Assembly (NCBI GenBank): GCA_002600635.1
Contig: CP021373.1
Location: forward strand, 372,001-436,000
Direction of reading: 5' to 3'
DNA from: Rhizobium sp. ACO-34A
Lineage (GTDB): Bacteria; Pseudomonadota; Alphaproteobacteria; Rhizobiales; Rhizobiaceae
DNA length: 64,000 nt
Shown here: positions 50,728-59,827 of the stretch, piece by piece
Layout: the number at the start of each line of letters is the position of its first letter
How positions within the stretch are numbered: the stretch's first letter is position 1
The notes under the pieces: model-generated
The model's input: the letters and a program-made list of their open reading frames with translations, nothing else
Told to the model about the DNA's origin: nothing
The model's database searches: none
Position numbers and translations under genes: made by a program

Positions 50728-51672
50728 GTGGGAAGCTACGTGATCAGACAGGCGTGTCTATCGGCTGGGGTCCTCCTGACCGCGATCATCATCCTGTTCA
50801 GCCTCATCTATCTCGTGCCGGGCGATCCGGCGACGATCGCGCTCGGGCCGCGGGCAACCGAGGCGCAGAAGGAAATATTCCGTCAGTCAATGGGGCTGGA
50901 CCGACCCGTCCCCGTACAGGCCATGCATTTCGTCGGCAATCTTCTCAAGGGTGATCTCGGAACGGATCTCCTGACACGCCAGCCGGTTCTCGTTCTGGTG
51001 GCCGCGGCCCTGCCGAAGACCCTGGTGCTGGCGCTGACTGGCCTCGGCTGGTCGATCCTTCTGGGCATCCCGCTTGGCTGCGTCTCCGCACTGCGTCCCA
51101 ATGGCTGGACCGACCGGGTCATCGGCCTGTTCTCCACCAGCGTCATCGCATTGCCGTCATTTCTGCTCGCCATTTATTCGCTCATCATCTTCTCGGTGAC
51201 GCTCGGCTGGCTTCCGGCGATGGGTGCCGGAGACGCGGGGGACCTGAAGGATCAGCTCATGCATCTCATCCTGCCCGCCTTCGCCGTCGGCCTGGGCTGG
51301 GTCGGCTATATCGCCCGGCTTGTGCGCGCCTCCCTGCTGGAGACCCTGCAGGAAAACCACATCCGCACCTATCGAGCCTTCGGCATCTCGGATGCGCGCA
51401 TCGCCCTGCGCTTTGCCCTGCCGATCGCCATGATACCGGTCGTGGCGGTGATCGGCGTCGGTCTCGGCAATCTTCTATCCGGAGCGGTGCTGGTCGAGGT
51501 GGTGTTTTCGCGTCCGGGGCTCGGCTCACTCGCTCATGAGGCGGTCACGTCCCGCAACTCGCCGGTACTCGTCGGCACGGTGCTGGTGACCACCCTTCTC
51601 TATGTATCCGCCAATCTCGCGACCGACCTTATTGCCGCATTGCTTGATCCACGCATCAGGAAGGAGGCCTAG
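50728..51672 (+). CDS. Peptide ABC transporter permease, DppB/OppB type
   Basis: A 314-residue inner-membrane permease with six helices. LIYLVPGDPATIALGPRATEAQ after the first helix and the loop FGISDARIALRFALPIAMIP are the DppB family marks, and GAVLVEVVFSRPGLGSLAHEA near the end is the conserved periplasmic block. The start is likely the GTG at 50728 with GCGGAG eight bases upstream, giving a usual N-terminus; an ATG 16 codons earlier (50680) has no such site. It opens the operon and pairs with the DppC-type permease two bases downstream. Confidence 0.87.
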   Translation: MGSYVIRQACLSAGVLLTAIIILFSLIYLVPGDPATIALGPRATEAQKEIFRQSMGLDRPVPVQAMHFVGNLLKGDLGTDLLTRQPVLVLVAAALPKTLVLALTGLGWSILLGIPLGCVSALRPNGWTDRVIGLFSTSVIALPSFLLAIYSLIIFSVTLGWLPAMGAGDAGDLKDQLMHLILPAFAVGLGWVGYIARLVRASLLETLQENHIRTYRAFGISDARIALRFALPIAMIPVVAVIGVGLGNLLSGAVLVEVVFSRPGLGSLAHEAVTSRNSPVLVGTVLVTTLLYVSANLATDLIAALLDPRIRKEA

Positions 51673-51674
51673 CC

Positions 51675-52574
51675 ATGGCGTTCTCCTCCCGTGTGGAAAC
51701 CCGTGCGGCCTCTGCCGGTCGTGACGATCCCCATCCCTTCCGGCAGTTCGCCCGGCGTTTTCTCGCCAATCGCGCCGGCGCCGTTGCGCTGGCTGTGGTG
51801 ATCATCCTTGCCGTCTGCGCGGTCTTCGCGCCATGGGTCTCTCCCTACGATCCGATCAAGATCAGCCCCCGCATTCGCTTTCAGCCGCCGTCATGGGCTC
51901 ACTGGCTCGGAACCGACCAGCTTGGTCGCGACATTCTCTCCCGCGTCATTCACGGCACGAGCGTCGCATTCAAGGTTGCCCTGTTCGGCACCGCATCGGC
52001 CCTTCTGCTCGGAGCAGTCCTCGGAATCATCGCCGGGCTCGGACGCCGTTGGATCGACGGGGCGCTGCTGCTGCTCTGCGATGCCATGCGCTCGCTTCCG
52101 ATGATCCTTTTCGCCCTGGCAATCGTCGCGATATACGGGCCGAGCATGGCGACTCTCATCGCCGTCATCGCCTTCTCCATGGCGCCCGGCTACTTCCGCG
52201 TTGTCCGCAACCAGGTTCTGGTACTCCGGAACATGGATTTCGTCGTCGCATCGCAATCCATGGGCGCATCGCTTCCGCGCATCGCGCTCACCCATCTCGT
52301 GCCCAACCTGCTCGGGCCGATCATCGTCCTGATTGCCATGGATATTCCGGCCGTCATCGGGATCGAGGCCGGCCTCTCCTTCCTCGGACAGGGAATACAG
52401 CCGCCCGATCCGAGCTGGGGCACGATGCTCAACGACGGCTACAGCTTCATTCGCCAGGCGCCCCATATCGCCATCACCGCCGGCCTGCCCGTGATCGTTT
52501 CCACCGTTGCCTTCACTTTTCTCGGCGAAGCCCTTCGCGACGTGCTCGACCCGAAGAGCGCAAGGAGCCGGTAA
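51675..52574 (+). CDS. Peptide ABC transporter permease, DppC/OppC type
   Basis: A 299-residue permease. The N-terminal OppC-specific block (FARRFLANRAGAVALAVVII) precedes the first helix, WLGTDQLGRDILSRVIHGT is the strongly conserved DppC periplasmic block, and the coupling loop is SMGASLPRIALTHLVPNLLG. GGAGG lies six bases before the ATG. It starts two bases after the DppB stop. It completes the transmembrane pore of the peptide importer. Confidence 0.88.
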   Translation: MAFSSRVETRAASAGRDDPHPFRQFARRFLANRAGAVALAVVIILAVCAVFAPWVSPYDPIKISPRIRFQPPSWAHWLGTDQLGRDILSRVIHGTSVAFKVALFGTASALLLGAVLGIIAGLGRRWIDGALLLLCDAMRSLPMILFALAIVAIYGPSMATLIAVIAFSMAPGYFRVVRNQVLVLRNMDFVVASQSMGASLPRIALTHLVPNLLGPIIVLIAMDIPAVIGIEAGLSFLGQGIQPPDPSWGTMLNDGYSFIRQAPHIAITAGLPVIVSTVAFTFLGEALRDVLDPKSARSR

Positions 52575-52577
52575 ACC

Positions 52578-53543
52578 ATGGAAACGATCATCGACATCCG
52601 CGACTTTTCCATCACCTATGCCGGCGATCGTGGCCCGGTTCCCGCAGTGCGCGGCGTCAGCCTTGCGCTCCGGCGCGGACGCATCCTCGGCCTCGTCGGG
52701 GAAAGCGGCTCCGGCAAGTCGAGCCTCGTCAGCGCCATGCTGGCATTGCTGCCCACAAGTGCCGCAATCAAGGGCAGCCTGACGATCGACACCCACGATC
52801 TCTATGCGCTCGGCGAGCGAGATCGGCGCGCGCTGCGCGGACGCGACCTCGCAACCGTCTCGCAGGACCCCTTCACCGCGCTCAATCCGGTGGTGCGCAT
52901 CGGTCGCCAGCTTGTCGAGTTCCAGCACAAGATCGACGGGCTTTCCCGCGCAGACAAGATGGAGCGCGCCAGCGCCATGCTGGAACGTGTCGGCATATCC
53001 GACCCGGCGGCACGGCTGAAACAATATCCGCACCAGCTTTCCGGCGGCCTGCGGCAGCGCGTGGCGATCGCCGCCGCATTGCTGGTCAATCCCAGGCTGC
53101 TGATCGCCGACGAACCGACGACGGCACTGGACGCCACGACCGAAGCGGAGGTGATCGAAATCATCCGAAGCATGCGCGGAGAGGTGAACGGTTCCATCGT
53201 CTTCGTCACCCACGACATGGGCGTGGTCGGCAGGCTCTGCGACGATGTCGCGGTCATGTATGCCGGCGAACTGGTCGAAAGCGGCCCGGTCGCGGACGTG
53301 CTGCAGTACCCGCAACATCCCTATACGCGCGCCCTCCTCGCCTGCGATCCGGCTCGCATCGAGACGCCCTCGCGCAACCTGCCGACCATTCCCGGAACGG
53401 TGCCCAGTCCGATGAACCTGCCGGAAGGCTGCATCTTTTCAACCCGTTGTTCCGCCGTCATGGACGTCTGTCGCCGCATCAGGCCGCCCCTTGTGAATTC
53501 GGGTCACTCCCGCGTCTCCTGTCATCTCGCGGGGGCAGCATGA
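52578..53543 (+). CDS. Peptide ABC transporter ATPase, DppD type
   Basis: A 321-residue ATPase. Walker A is LVGESGSGKSSLVS, the signature LSGGLRQRVAIAAALL, Walker B LLIADEPTTALD and the switch His is in VTHDMGVV. The C-terminal oligopeptide-transport domain with four cysteines (CIFSTRCSAVMDVC and a later C) marks the DppD/OppD iron-sulfur-type motif. It starts four bases after the DppC stop. Its own stop overlaps the DppF start by four bases (ATGA at 53540-53543). Confidence 0.88.
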   Translation: METIIDIRDFSITYAGDRGPVPAVRGVSLALRRGRILGLVGESGSGKSSLVSAMLALLPTSAAIKGSLTIDTHDLYALGERDRRALRGRDLATVSQDPFTALNPVVRIGRQLVEFQHKIDGLSRADKMERASAMLERVGISDPAARLKQYPHQLSGGLRQRVAIAAALLVNPRLLIADEPTTALDATTEAEVIEIIRSMRGEVNGSIVFVTHDMGVVGRLCDDVAVMYAGELVESGPVADVLQYPQHPYTRALLACDPARIETPSRNLPTIPGTVPSPMNLPEGCIFSTRCSAVMDVCRRIRPPLVNSGHSRVSCHLAGAA

Positions 53544-54559
53544 CCCCGCTTCTCGAAGTCAACGATCTCGTCGTCCGTTATCCCTCAGGTTCCCTGCTCG
53601 CCGGGCTGAAAGGCGAACCCCGGCATGTGACGGTGCTCGATGGCGTGAGCCTGACACTCGGCCAGGGCGAAACGCTCGGCCTTGTCGGGGAAAGCGGCAG
53701 CGGCAAGACCATGCTCGGCCGCGCCATCGGCGGCATGACGCCGATGGCTGGCGGTTCCATCACGCTGGCCGGTATCGGAGCGACCGGTGAAAAGGAAGTG
53801 TTCTGGCGTCAGATGCGCCGCAATGTCGGCTTCATGTTCCAGGACCCGATGGCCGCCCTCGATCCGCGCATGCGCCTTTCCACCTCCATATCGGAACCGC
53901 TGGCGATCTATGGCGTCAGCCGCGAGGAACGCCGCCGGCGCGCCGGCACGCTGCTGGCCGAAGTCGGTTTGCCGTCGGAATTTGCCGACCGTTATCCGCA
54001 CCAGATCTCCGGCGGGCAGGCCCGCCGTGTGACGGTGGCAAGGGCACTGGCGCTCAGGCCCCGGCTCGTCATCGCCGACGAGCCGACGGCAGGGCTGGAT
54101 CTTTCCGTTCAGGGCGAGTTGCTCAACCTGCTCAACGCGATCCAGCAGGCGTCCGCGATCAGCTTTCTGTTCATCACCCACAATCTGGCCGTCGCACGCC
54201 ACGTCACCGACCGTATTGCCGTCATGTATCTCGGCCGTATCGTTGAAAACGCCCGTACGGCCGAGATTTTCGCCCGTCCCGCTCATCCCTATACGCGGGC
54301 ACTGCTGTCGATGCATGGCGGCGCAAACGCTCCGGCGCTCATCAAGGGAGAAATTCCAAGCCTCAGGCGGCGGCCACGCGGCTGTGAATTCAATACCCGC
54401 TGCCCCCTCGCAACAGATCTCTGTCGCACTGAAGCACCGCCGGAGCGGCGCGTAGGTCCGCAGCATATGGTCCGCTGTCATTTTCCCCTGGTCACCCCCG
54501 GGGACGAAAGCCCGCAAGTACCCTCAGTTCCTTCCAAAACCGCACGGAGTACACCATGA
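53540..54559 (+). CDS. Peptide ABC transporter ATPase, DppF type
   Basis: A 339-residue ATPase paired with the DppD-type protein. Walker A is LVGESGSGKTMLGR, the signature ISGGQARRVTVARALAL, Walker B LVIADEPTAGLD and the switch His is in ITHNLAVA. The C-terminus also has the oligopeptide domain with CEFNTRCPLATDLC. The signature has QAR in place of the more common QQQR/QRQR. Its stop overlaps the start of the binding protein (ATGA, 54556-54559), an unusual place for a binding protein, which more often comes first. Confidence 0.88.
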   Translation: MTPLLEVNDLVVRYPSGSLLAGLKGEPRHVTVLDGVSLTLGQGETLGLVGESGSGKTMLGRAIGGMTPMAGGSITLAGIGATGEKEVFWRQMRRNVGFMFQDPMAALDPRMRLSTSISEPLAIYGVSREERRRRAGTLLAEVGLPSEFADRYPHQISGGQARRVTVARALALRPRLVIADEPTAGLDLSVQGELLNLLNAIQQASAISFLFITHNLAVARHVTDRIAVMYLGRIVENARTAEIFARPAHPYTRALLSMHGGANAPALIKGEIPSLRRRPRGCEFNTRCPLATDLCRTEAPPERRVGPQHMVRCHFPLVTPGDESPQVPSVPSKTARSTP

Positions 54560-56115
54560 AAATGCCTGTTCTCAATCGCAGACAGATGTTGAAGACGCTC
54601 GGCGCCGCCACCGCCGGCGCCGTCGGCTCCAGCCTTCTTTCGAGCAAGGCTGCCTTCGCCATCGAAGGCAAGACGCTGAAAATCCGCAACGACGGCGACA
54701 TCCGCAATCTGGACCCGGCCACCCGCGGCGGCTGGTACGACGAGACCGTGATGTTCGCGATCTTCTCCGGCCTCGTGCAGTTCAAGGCCGGTGACGAATG
54801 GGGCTGGCAGCTCGATGCGGCCGAAAGCCTGGACAGCACCGATCCGCTCGCCATCCCGTTCAAGCTGAAGCCCGGTCTGAAATGGACGGGCGGTTACGGC
54901 GAGGTCACCGCCGAGGACGTCAAATATTCCTACGAGCGCTTTGCCGATCCCAAGGTCAACGCGGTCTATTCGTCCGACTGGGCGGCACTCGACAAGGTTG
55001 AGGTGATAGACAAGTATTCGGGTGTCATCCGTCTGAAGAAGCCCTTCGCTCCGCTCTTTACCAGCACGCTTCCGCATGCATCCGGCCTGATCGTCTGCAA
55101 GGCTGCCGTCGAGAAGAACGGAGGTGTGATCACCACCGATCCGCTGGCGACTTCCGGCCCTTACATGCTGGCAAAATGGCAGCCGAAGGAGCGCATCACC
55201 CTGACGCGTAACCCGGACTGGACAGGATCGCAGCCCTATTTCGATGAGATCCAGCTCTATCCGATCGACGACAAGATCTCGGCGGAAACCGCCTTCGACG
55301 CTGGCGACCTCGATGTCACCCAGATCGGCATCAGTTCGATCGCCCAGCGGGAGGGTGGCGCGGCCAACCTCGTCGTCAAGCCGGCGCTGGCCTATACCTG
55401 GATGGGCATGAACGTGGAAAACCCGAAGCTGTCGGACGTTCGCGTACGCCGTGCTATCCAGCAGGCCATCAACGTTCCCGAGGTCATAGAGGCGACCTTC
55501 GGCGGCGCGGTGAAACCTGCTTTCGGCATCATTCCGCCGCCGTTGCTCGGCGCCCGCGACAAGCTCGTCTATCCTTACGACCCGGAAGCCTCGAAGAAGC
55601 TGCTTGAGGAAGCAGGCGTTTCCGGCCTCAAGGTCAAGGTCGAGTTCGGCACCGACGCCGACCTTCTGGTGGCCGCACAGGTGATGCAGGCGCAGCTTGC
55701 CGAAGCAGGCATCACGCTCGACGTCCGGCAGATGGACAGCGCGACGCTGACCGCCCAGCAGCAGGACAAGGAAGGCGGCACATGGAAGGACATCGAGATG
55801 TTCTTCATCACCTTCACCACCGCTCCCGATCCCAGCTGGGTTACCGAATGGTTCAAATGCGATCAGGTCGGCGTGTGGAACTTCCAGCGAACCTGTGACG
55901 CAAGCTGGGATGAAGAGAACGCCAAGGCCGCAGAGGAAGCCGATGAGGCCAGGCGCGCCGAAATGTATATCGATCTTCAGAACAAGCTCGAGGAAACCGG
56001 CGCCTACGTCTTCCTCTATCACGGCGTGAATGCGTGGATCTCGCCCAAGACCCTGAAAGGCGCCTGGACGCCGGACGGTCAGTGGGCGCTGCTGCGCGAA
56101 ATGTCGGTGGCGTAA
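54556..56115 (+). CDS. Peptide-binding protein, SBP family 5
   Basis: A 519-residue periplasmic binding protein of the family 5 (DppA/OppA) group. The N-terminus MKMPVLNRRQMLKTLGAATAG carries a twin-arginine motif (NRRQMLK) and an Ala-rich hydrophobic stretch, so it may be exported folded by Tat. Mature blocks are LKIRNDGDIRNLDPATRGGW, GEVTAEDVKYSYERFADP, ATSGPYMLAKWQPKE and NPKLSDVRVRRAIQQAIN. The ATG overlaps the DppF stop. A strong hairpin follows the gene. The ligand may be a peptide or an ester-linked compound cleaved by the hydrolase encoded further on. Confidence 0.88.
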   Translation: MKMPVLNRRQMLKTLGAATAGAVGSSLLSSKAAFAIEGKTLKIRNDGDIRNLDPATRGGWYDETVMFAIFSGLVQFKAGDEWGWQLDAAESLDSTDPLAIPFKLKPGLKWTGGYGEVTAEDVKYSYERFADPKVNAVYSSDWAALDKVEVIDKYSGVIRLKKPFAPLFTSTLPHASGLIVCKAAVEKNGGVITTDPLATSGPYMLAKWQPKERITLTRNPDWTGSQPYFDEIQLYPIDDKISAETAFDAGDLDVTQIGISSIAQREGGAANLVVKPALAYTWMGMNVENPKLSDVRVRRAIQQAINVPEVIEATFGGAVKPAFGIIPPPLLGARDKLVYPYDPEASKKLLEEAGVSGLKVKVEFGTDADLLVAAQVMQAQLAEAGITLDVRQMDSATLTAQQQDKEGGTWKDIEMFFITFTTAPDPSWVTEWFKCDQVGVWNFQRTCDASWDEENAKAAEEADEARRAEMYIDLQNKLEETGAYVFLYHGVNAWISPKTLKGAWTPDGQWALLREMSVA

Positions 56116-56149
56116 CCCGAAAATCCGAAAGGAAAGTCCAATCGTTCTC

Positions 56150-56180
56150 CCGCGGCGGCCGGCACCGCCAGCCGCCGCGG
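56150..56180 (+). promoter_or_regulatory. Hairpin after the peptide-binding protein gene
   Basis: CCGCGGCGGC-N11-GCCGCCGCGG is a perfect ten-base-pair GC stem, 35 bases after the stop and directly before the MFS gene. Its right arm touches the AGGG that might serve as the MFS ribosome site, so it could also limit MFS translation. Confidence 0.6.
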
Positions 56181-56198
56181 AGGGTTGGCGCTTCGATC

Positions 56199-57476
56199 AT
56201 GAATTCAGCTTCCCAGCAACCGCCTCAGGGCACCTGGCATCAGAGGGCCGGCCGCGCGCTGCGCAACCCGCTCTATCGCCGCTATTTCCTTGCCCAGACG
56301 CCACTCGTGGTCGGTTCATGGATCCACTCCATCGCCATCGGCTGGCTGATGTGGCGGTTGAGCGCGTCGCCATGGCTGCTCGGCCTGCTCGCGCTCTGCG
56401 ACCTCGGACCGACCTTTCTCCTCGGGCCGTTCACGGGTACGATCAGCGACCGCATGGACAGACGGCGGCTGCTCATCGTGACGCAGTCCGCCTTCATCGC
56501 ACTGGTCTCTCTGCTTGCCTTCCTGACCCTTACCGGGCAGGTGACAGTCGGGATCGTCATGCTGATGACGCTCGCGATCGGAGTCGTGACCGCTTTCGAC
56601 GGTCCATCCCGGCAGGCCTTCGTCGCCGAACTCGTGGGCCTCGACGACCTCCGCAACGCGATCGCGCTGAATTCCATGCTGTTCAACGCCGCGCGGCTTG
56701 TCGGACCGGCCGTTGGCGGCGCTATCGTGGCGAGCTTCGGGGAGGGATGGTGCTTTCTCCTGAAGGCGCTCGCCTACGTACCCATGCTCGTGACACTGGC
56801 GACGCTGAAGGGCGTGAAATCGGCGGCACGCGAACGGGAGCCATTTTTCTCCGAAATGCGTCGCGGGTTCACCTTCGTCCGGTCCTCACCAACGGCCTCC
56901 CGCATCCTGATCCTCGTGGGGGTCTGCAGCTTCACCAGCGTTCCCTATTTTTCCTTCCTGCCGGTACTGGCCGACAAGATGCTGAAATCCGACGCCAGCG
57001 TGGCCGGCATGCTGATGAGCATTACCGGAGTTGGCGCGGTCACCGCCGCGATCGTGCTGACCGTCTTCGACAAACTGTCGATCCTGCGCCTCTATCCGAT
57101 GTGGTCCGCTTTTCTGCTGGGCCTTGCCCAGACGGGCATCGGCTTGTCCCAGAGCCTGCCTCTTACGGCTTTCCTTGCCCTTCCCATGGGTTTTGCCATC
57201 CTTTCGCAGAACCTCGCTTCCAACTCGCTGCTGCAGCACTACACACCGTCTGCATTCCGTGGCCGCGTCATGGCGATGTATTCGATGATGATGCTCGGCA
57301 CCGTCCCGTTCGGCTCACTGATTGTCGGCGCTGCCGGAGACCGGTTGGGAATGCCCTTTACCTTCATCGCAGGCGGCATCGCCTGCTCCCTCACTGCGCT
57401 GGTTGTCGCCGCCCTGCCGCGGCCGCCCGAACCCCCGGCGCCATCCGACCCGATCCCGAATACCGAGACAGCCTGA
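56199..57476 (+). CDS. MFS transporter, EntS/MFS_3-like
   Basis: A 425-residue major facilitator protein with about twelve helices. GTISDRMDRRRLLIVTQSAF is the motif A loop, and FDGPSRQAFVAELVGLDDLR plus NAIALNSMLFNAARLVGPAVG are typical of the MFS_3 group that includes the enterobactin exporter EntS. The ATG at 56199 is the first start after the hairpin; its ribosome site is weak. It lies between the peptide-binding protein and the hydrolase, so it may export the product or an inhibitor. The role is inferred from position. Confidence 0.82.
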   Translation: MNSASQQPPQGTWHQRAGRALRNPLYRRYFLAQTPLVVGSWIHSIAIGWLMWRLSASPWLLGLLALCDLGPTFLLGPFTGTISDRMDRRRLLIVTQSAFIALVSLLAFLTLTGQVTVGIVMLMTLAIGVVTAFDGPSRQAFVAELVGLDDLRNAIALNSMLFNAARLVGPAVGGAIVASFGEGWCFLLKALAYVPMLVTLATLKGVKSAAREREPFFSEMRRGFTFVRSSPTASRILILVGVCSFTSVPYFSFLPVLADKMLKSDASVAGMLMSITGVGAVTAAIVLTVFDKLSILRLYPMWSAFLLGLAQTGIGLSQSLPLTAFLALPMGFAILSQNLASNSLLQHYTPSAFRGRVMAMYSMMMLGTVPFGSLIVGAAGDRLGMPFTFIAGGIACSLTALVVAALPRPPEPPAPSDPIPNTETA

Positions 57477-57487
57477 AGGATTCCACC

Positions 57488-59473
57488 ATGGAAAATACGT
57501 ATCTCAGCGACAACCCCGCGCCCTATCGCCAGATCACCATCCCTCTTTCGGATGGCACCATCCTGACCGCCCGCCTGTGGCTGCCCGAACAGCCGGCCGC
57601 GGCAAAAGTGCCGGTGGTGATGGAGTGGATCCCCTACCGCCAGTCGGACAACACGGCCGTCGGCGATTCCATGGTGCATGGCTATTTCGCGATGAACGGC
57701 ATCGCCGCGATCCGCGTCGATCTGCGTGGCAGCGGCAACTCCGAAGGTCTGCTGCACGATGAATATCTGAAGCAGGAGCAGGACGACGCCTGCGAGGTGA
57801 TCGCATGGCTTGCCGCACAGGAATGGTGCAACGGCAAGGTCGGCCTGATCGGCATTTCCTGGGGTGGTTTCGCCGGCCTGCAGATCGCCGCCCGCCGTCC
57901 TCCCGCGCTGAAGGCGATTGTGACCTGCTGCTCGACTGACGACCGATATAGCGACGACGTTCACTTCATGGGCGGCGGCCTGCTGATCGACGGGCTGCAG
58001 TGGGGCTCGGGGTTGTTTGCTCAGCTCGGCCGTCCGGCCGATCCCGCCCATGTCGGCGACCGCTGGCGCGACATCTGGATGAACCGCCTCGAAAACATCG
58101 AGCCACCGCTCGAGAACTGGTTGGCCCATATGAAGCGGGACGAATTCTGGAAGCACGGTTCGGTCTGCGAGAATTACGACGACATCGAATGTGCCGTCTA
58201 TGCCGTAACGGGCTGGGCGGACGGCTATTCCGATCCCGTCCTTCGGCTGATGGAAAACCTCAATGTACCGCGCAAGGGCATGATCGGTCCGTGGACCCAC
58301 ATGTATCCGAACTGGGGCGTTCCCGGCCCGAAGATCGGCTTCCTGGAGGAATGCATGCGCTGGTGGCGCCACTGGCTGCTTGATGAGGAGACCGGCATCA
58401 TGGACGAGCCGATGCTGAGGCTCTGGGTCGGAGAGAACCTGCAGCCGCATCCCCGTTACCCGAAGATCGACGGACGCTGGATCACGGTGCCCGGCTGGCC
58501 CAGTGAGGGAGCGTCGCTCGCCCTCCATCCGGATGACCGCATGCTGTCCACAGCGCCCGCCCTGACCGTCGATCCGGTCCGGGTCGATACGCCTCAGCAT
58601 CTCGGCGCCTATGCCGGGGAGTGGTGCCCGCTCGACGGCGGTGGCGACGGCCCAGAATTCCAGGCTGATAACCGCGCCGACGATGGTCTTTCCATATGCT
58701 ACGACACCCCCGTCCTGCGTGAAACGGTGGAGTTGGTCGGCATTGCGCGGCTGAAACTCGACATGGCGATGGATCGCGATAAGGCAACCGTGATCGTCCG
58801 GTTGAACGAGGTTGCCCCGGACGGGGTTTCGGCCCGCGTGACCTTTGCTATCCGCCGTATCGATCGACCCGCAGGCGTCGCGGCCGGCGAGCGCTTCTCC
58901 TTCGAAATCCCGCTCAAGGGCGTGGCTTACGCCTTCCGGCCGGGCAATCGTATCCGCCTGGCGATCTCAACGACTTACTGGCCCATGGTCTGGCCGGAAA
59001 AGGAGCGAAGCGCGATCACCTTCTATCCCGATGCGACCACATTTCTCCTGCCGGGCATGCCCGAAACGGCAGGTCAGTCACCGGTCGTCTTCGGTCCTCC
59101 GGTCTCCGCGGCGCCCATTCCCTCCGAAGATGTCCAGCCGGGGGACATCATTCGCACCGCGACCTGGGACGCGACCACCGGCGAATGCCATCTGACCAAT
59201 GCCAATCAGCGCCGGACCTGGAAACTGGACGGCCAGACGCTTGGCGGACGCGGCGCGCATGGCTATTCCATCCTGCCTTCCGACCCCGCCTCCGCCAAGG
59301 CATATTTCGAAAGCACGCAGAAATATGAACGCGAAGGCTGGGCAATCCGTCTGCAGACGAGAAGCGACGTCTTCTGGGAGGATGGCATGCTGGTGCTGGA
59401 ATCGCGTTATACAGCCTTCGAGAACGAGCAATGCGTCTTCGAGCGAGAATGGCGCCAGCGCTTCCAGTACTGA
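57488..59473 (+). CDS. CocE/NonD family serine hydrolase (S15-like)
   Basis: A 661-residue alpha/beta hydrolase of the CocE/NonD and X-Pro dipeptidyl-peptidase group, which includes cocaine esterase and alpha-amino acid ester hydrolases. The nucleophile Ser124 is in GLIGISWGGF, the acid is likely Asp245 in TGWADGYSD and the His is 271 in GPWTHMYPN. A C-terminal jelly-roll domain (from about residue 430, with RLKLDMAMDRDKATVIVRLN) follows, as in the family. AGGA precedes the ATG. No signal peptide is evident, so it should be cytoplasmic and act on the compound brought in by the Dpp-type transporter. Peptidase versus esterase activity cannot be decided. Confidence 0.87.
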   Translation: MENTYLSDNPAPYRQITIPLSDGTILTARLWLPEQPAAAKVPVVMEWIPYRQSDNTAVGDSMVHGYFAMNGIAAIRVDLRGSGNSEGLLHDEYLKQEQDDACEVIAWLAAQEWCNGKVGLIGISWGGFAGLQIAARRPPALKAIVTCCSTDDRYSDDVHFMGGGLLIDGLQWGSGLFAQLGRPADPAHVGDRWRDIWMNRLENIEPPLENWLAHMKRDEFWKHGSVCENYDDIECAVYAVTGWADGYSDPVLRLMENLNVPRKGMIGPWTHMYPNWGVPGPKIGFLEECMRWWRHWLLDEETGIMDEPMLRLWVGENLQPHPRYPKIDGRWITVPGWPSEGASLALHPDDRMLSTAPALTVDPVRVDTPQHLGAYAGEWCPLDGGGDGPEFQADNRADDGLSICYDTPVLRETVELVGIARLKLDMAMDRDKATVIVRLNEVAPDGVSARVTFAIRRIDRPAGVAAGERFSFEIPLKGVAYAFRPGNRIRLAISTTYWPMVWPEKERSAITFYPDATTFLLPGMPETAGQSPVVFGPPVSAAPIPSEDVQPGDIIRTATWDATTGECHLTNANQRRTWKLDGQTLGGRGAHGYSILPSDPASAKAYFESTQKYEREGWAIRLQTRSDVFWEDGMLVLESRYTAFENEQCVFEREWRQRFQY

Positions 59474-59827
59474 CATGTACTGGCGAGGCTCCGGCTATTA
59501 TCATGTCCTGCGTCAAATTTTGGCGGGATGACGAAAATCGCAAGGGCATGGACGCAGCCTTCATCCTGATGCTGTTGCTGACCGGGCTGACAGGGCTCGC
59601 CCTTCTCGTTTCGAGGGCGGCGCCATCTTGGCTGAGTTGGCAACAGCACGCGCAGGTGCATCGCCGCCCTTCAGGGAGCGATGTGACTGAGAACGCAATA
59701 TGCACTTCACTACACATCGCCTTTTCATTTCCAGATCCCGATGACCTTTCCTGTTCTTGATGAGGTTGAGGGGTCTTGAACGGATGGGGTTGGTTTCAGG
59801 ACGAGGGTCGGCACCACCCGGCCAGAG
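59474..59827. other. Gap after the hydrolase gene
   Basis: About 350 bases between two convergent genes. It contains the possible TcuB-like remnant at 59503-59631 and otherwise no gene or terminator that can be recognised. Confidence 0.4.
59503..59631 (+). pseudogene. Possible remnant of a TcuB/CitB-like membrane protein
   Basis: A plus-strand frame reads CVKFWRDDENRKGMDAAFIL followed by MLLLTGLTGLALLVSRAAP. The pattern (basic loop, GMDxAFI, then a helix with LTxLTGLxLL and a following Arg) is the one seen before the last helices of the tricarballylate-utilisation protein TcuB/CitB. The expected next helix with HLG...YGKFVHG is missing and the frame degenerates after about 43 residues. No upstream iron-sulfur domain is present. 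It may be a relic of a lost tcu gene; a chance match is possible. Confidence 0.4.

Noticed and set aside
51833-54559. 908-codon plus-strand frame across the peptide transporter genes
   Set aside because: Only its 3' part is the DppF gene in frame; the rest is an alternative frame of DppC and DppD with Arg/His-rich composition.
56318-59473. 1051-codon frame joining the MFS and hydrolase genes as a fusion
   Set aside because: The first 390 codons are an out-of-frame reading of the MFS gene; the hydrolase has its own ATG and ribosome site at 57488.
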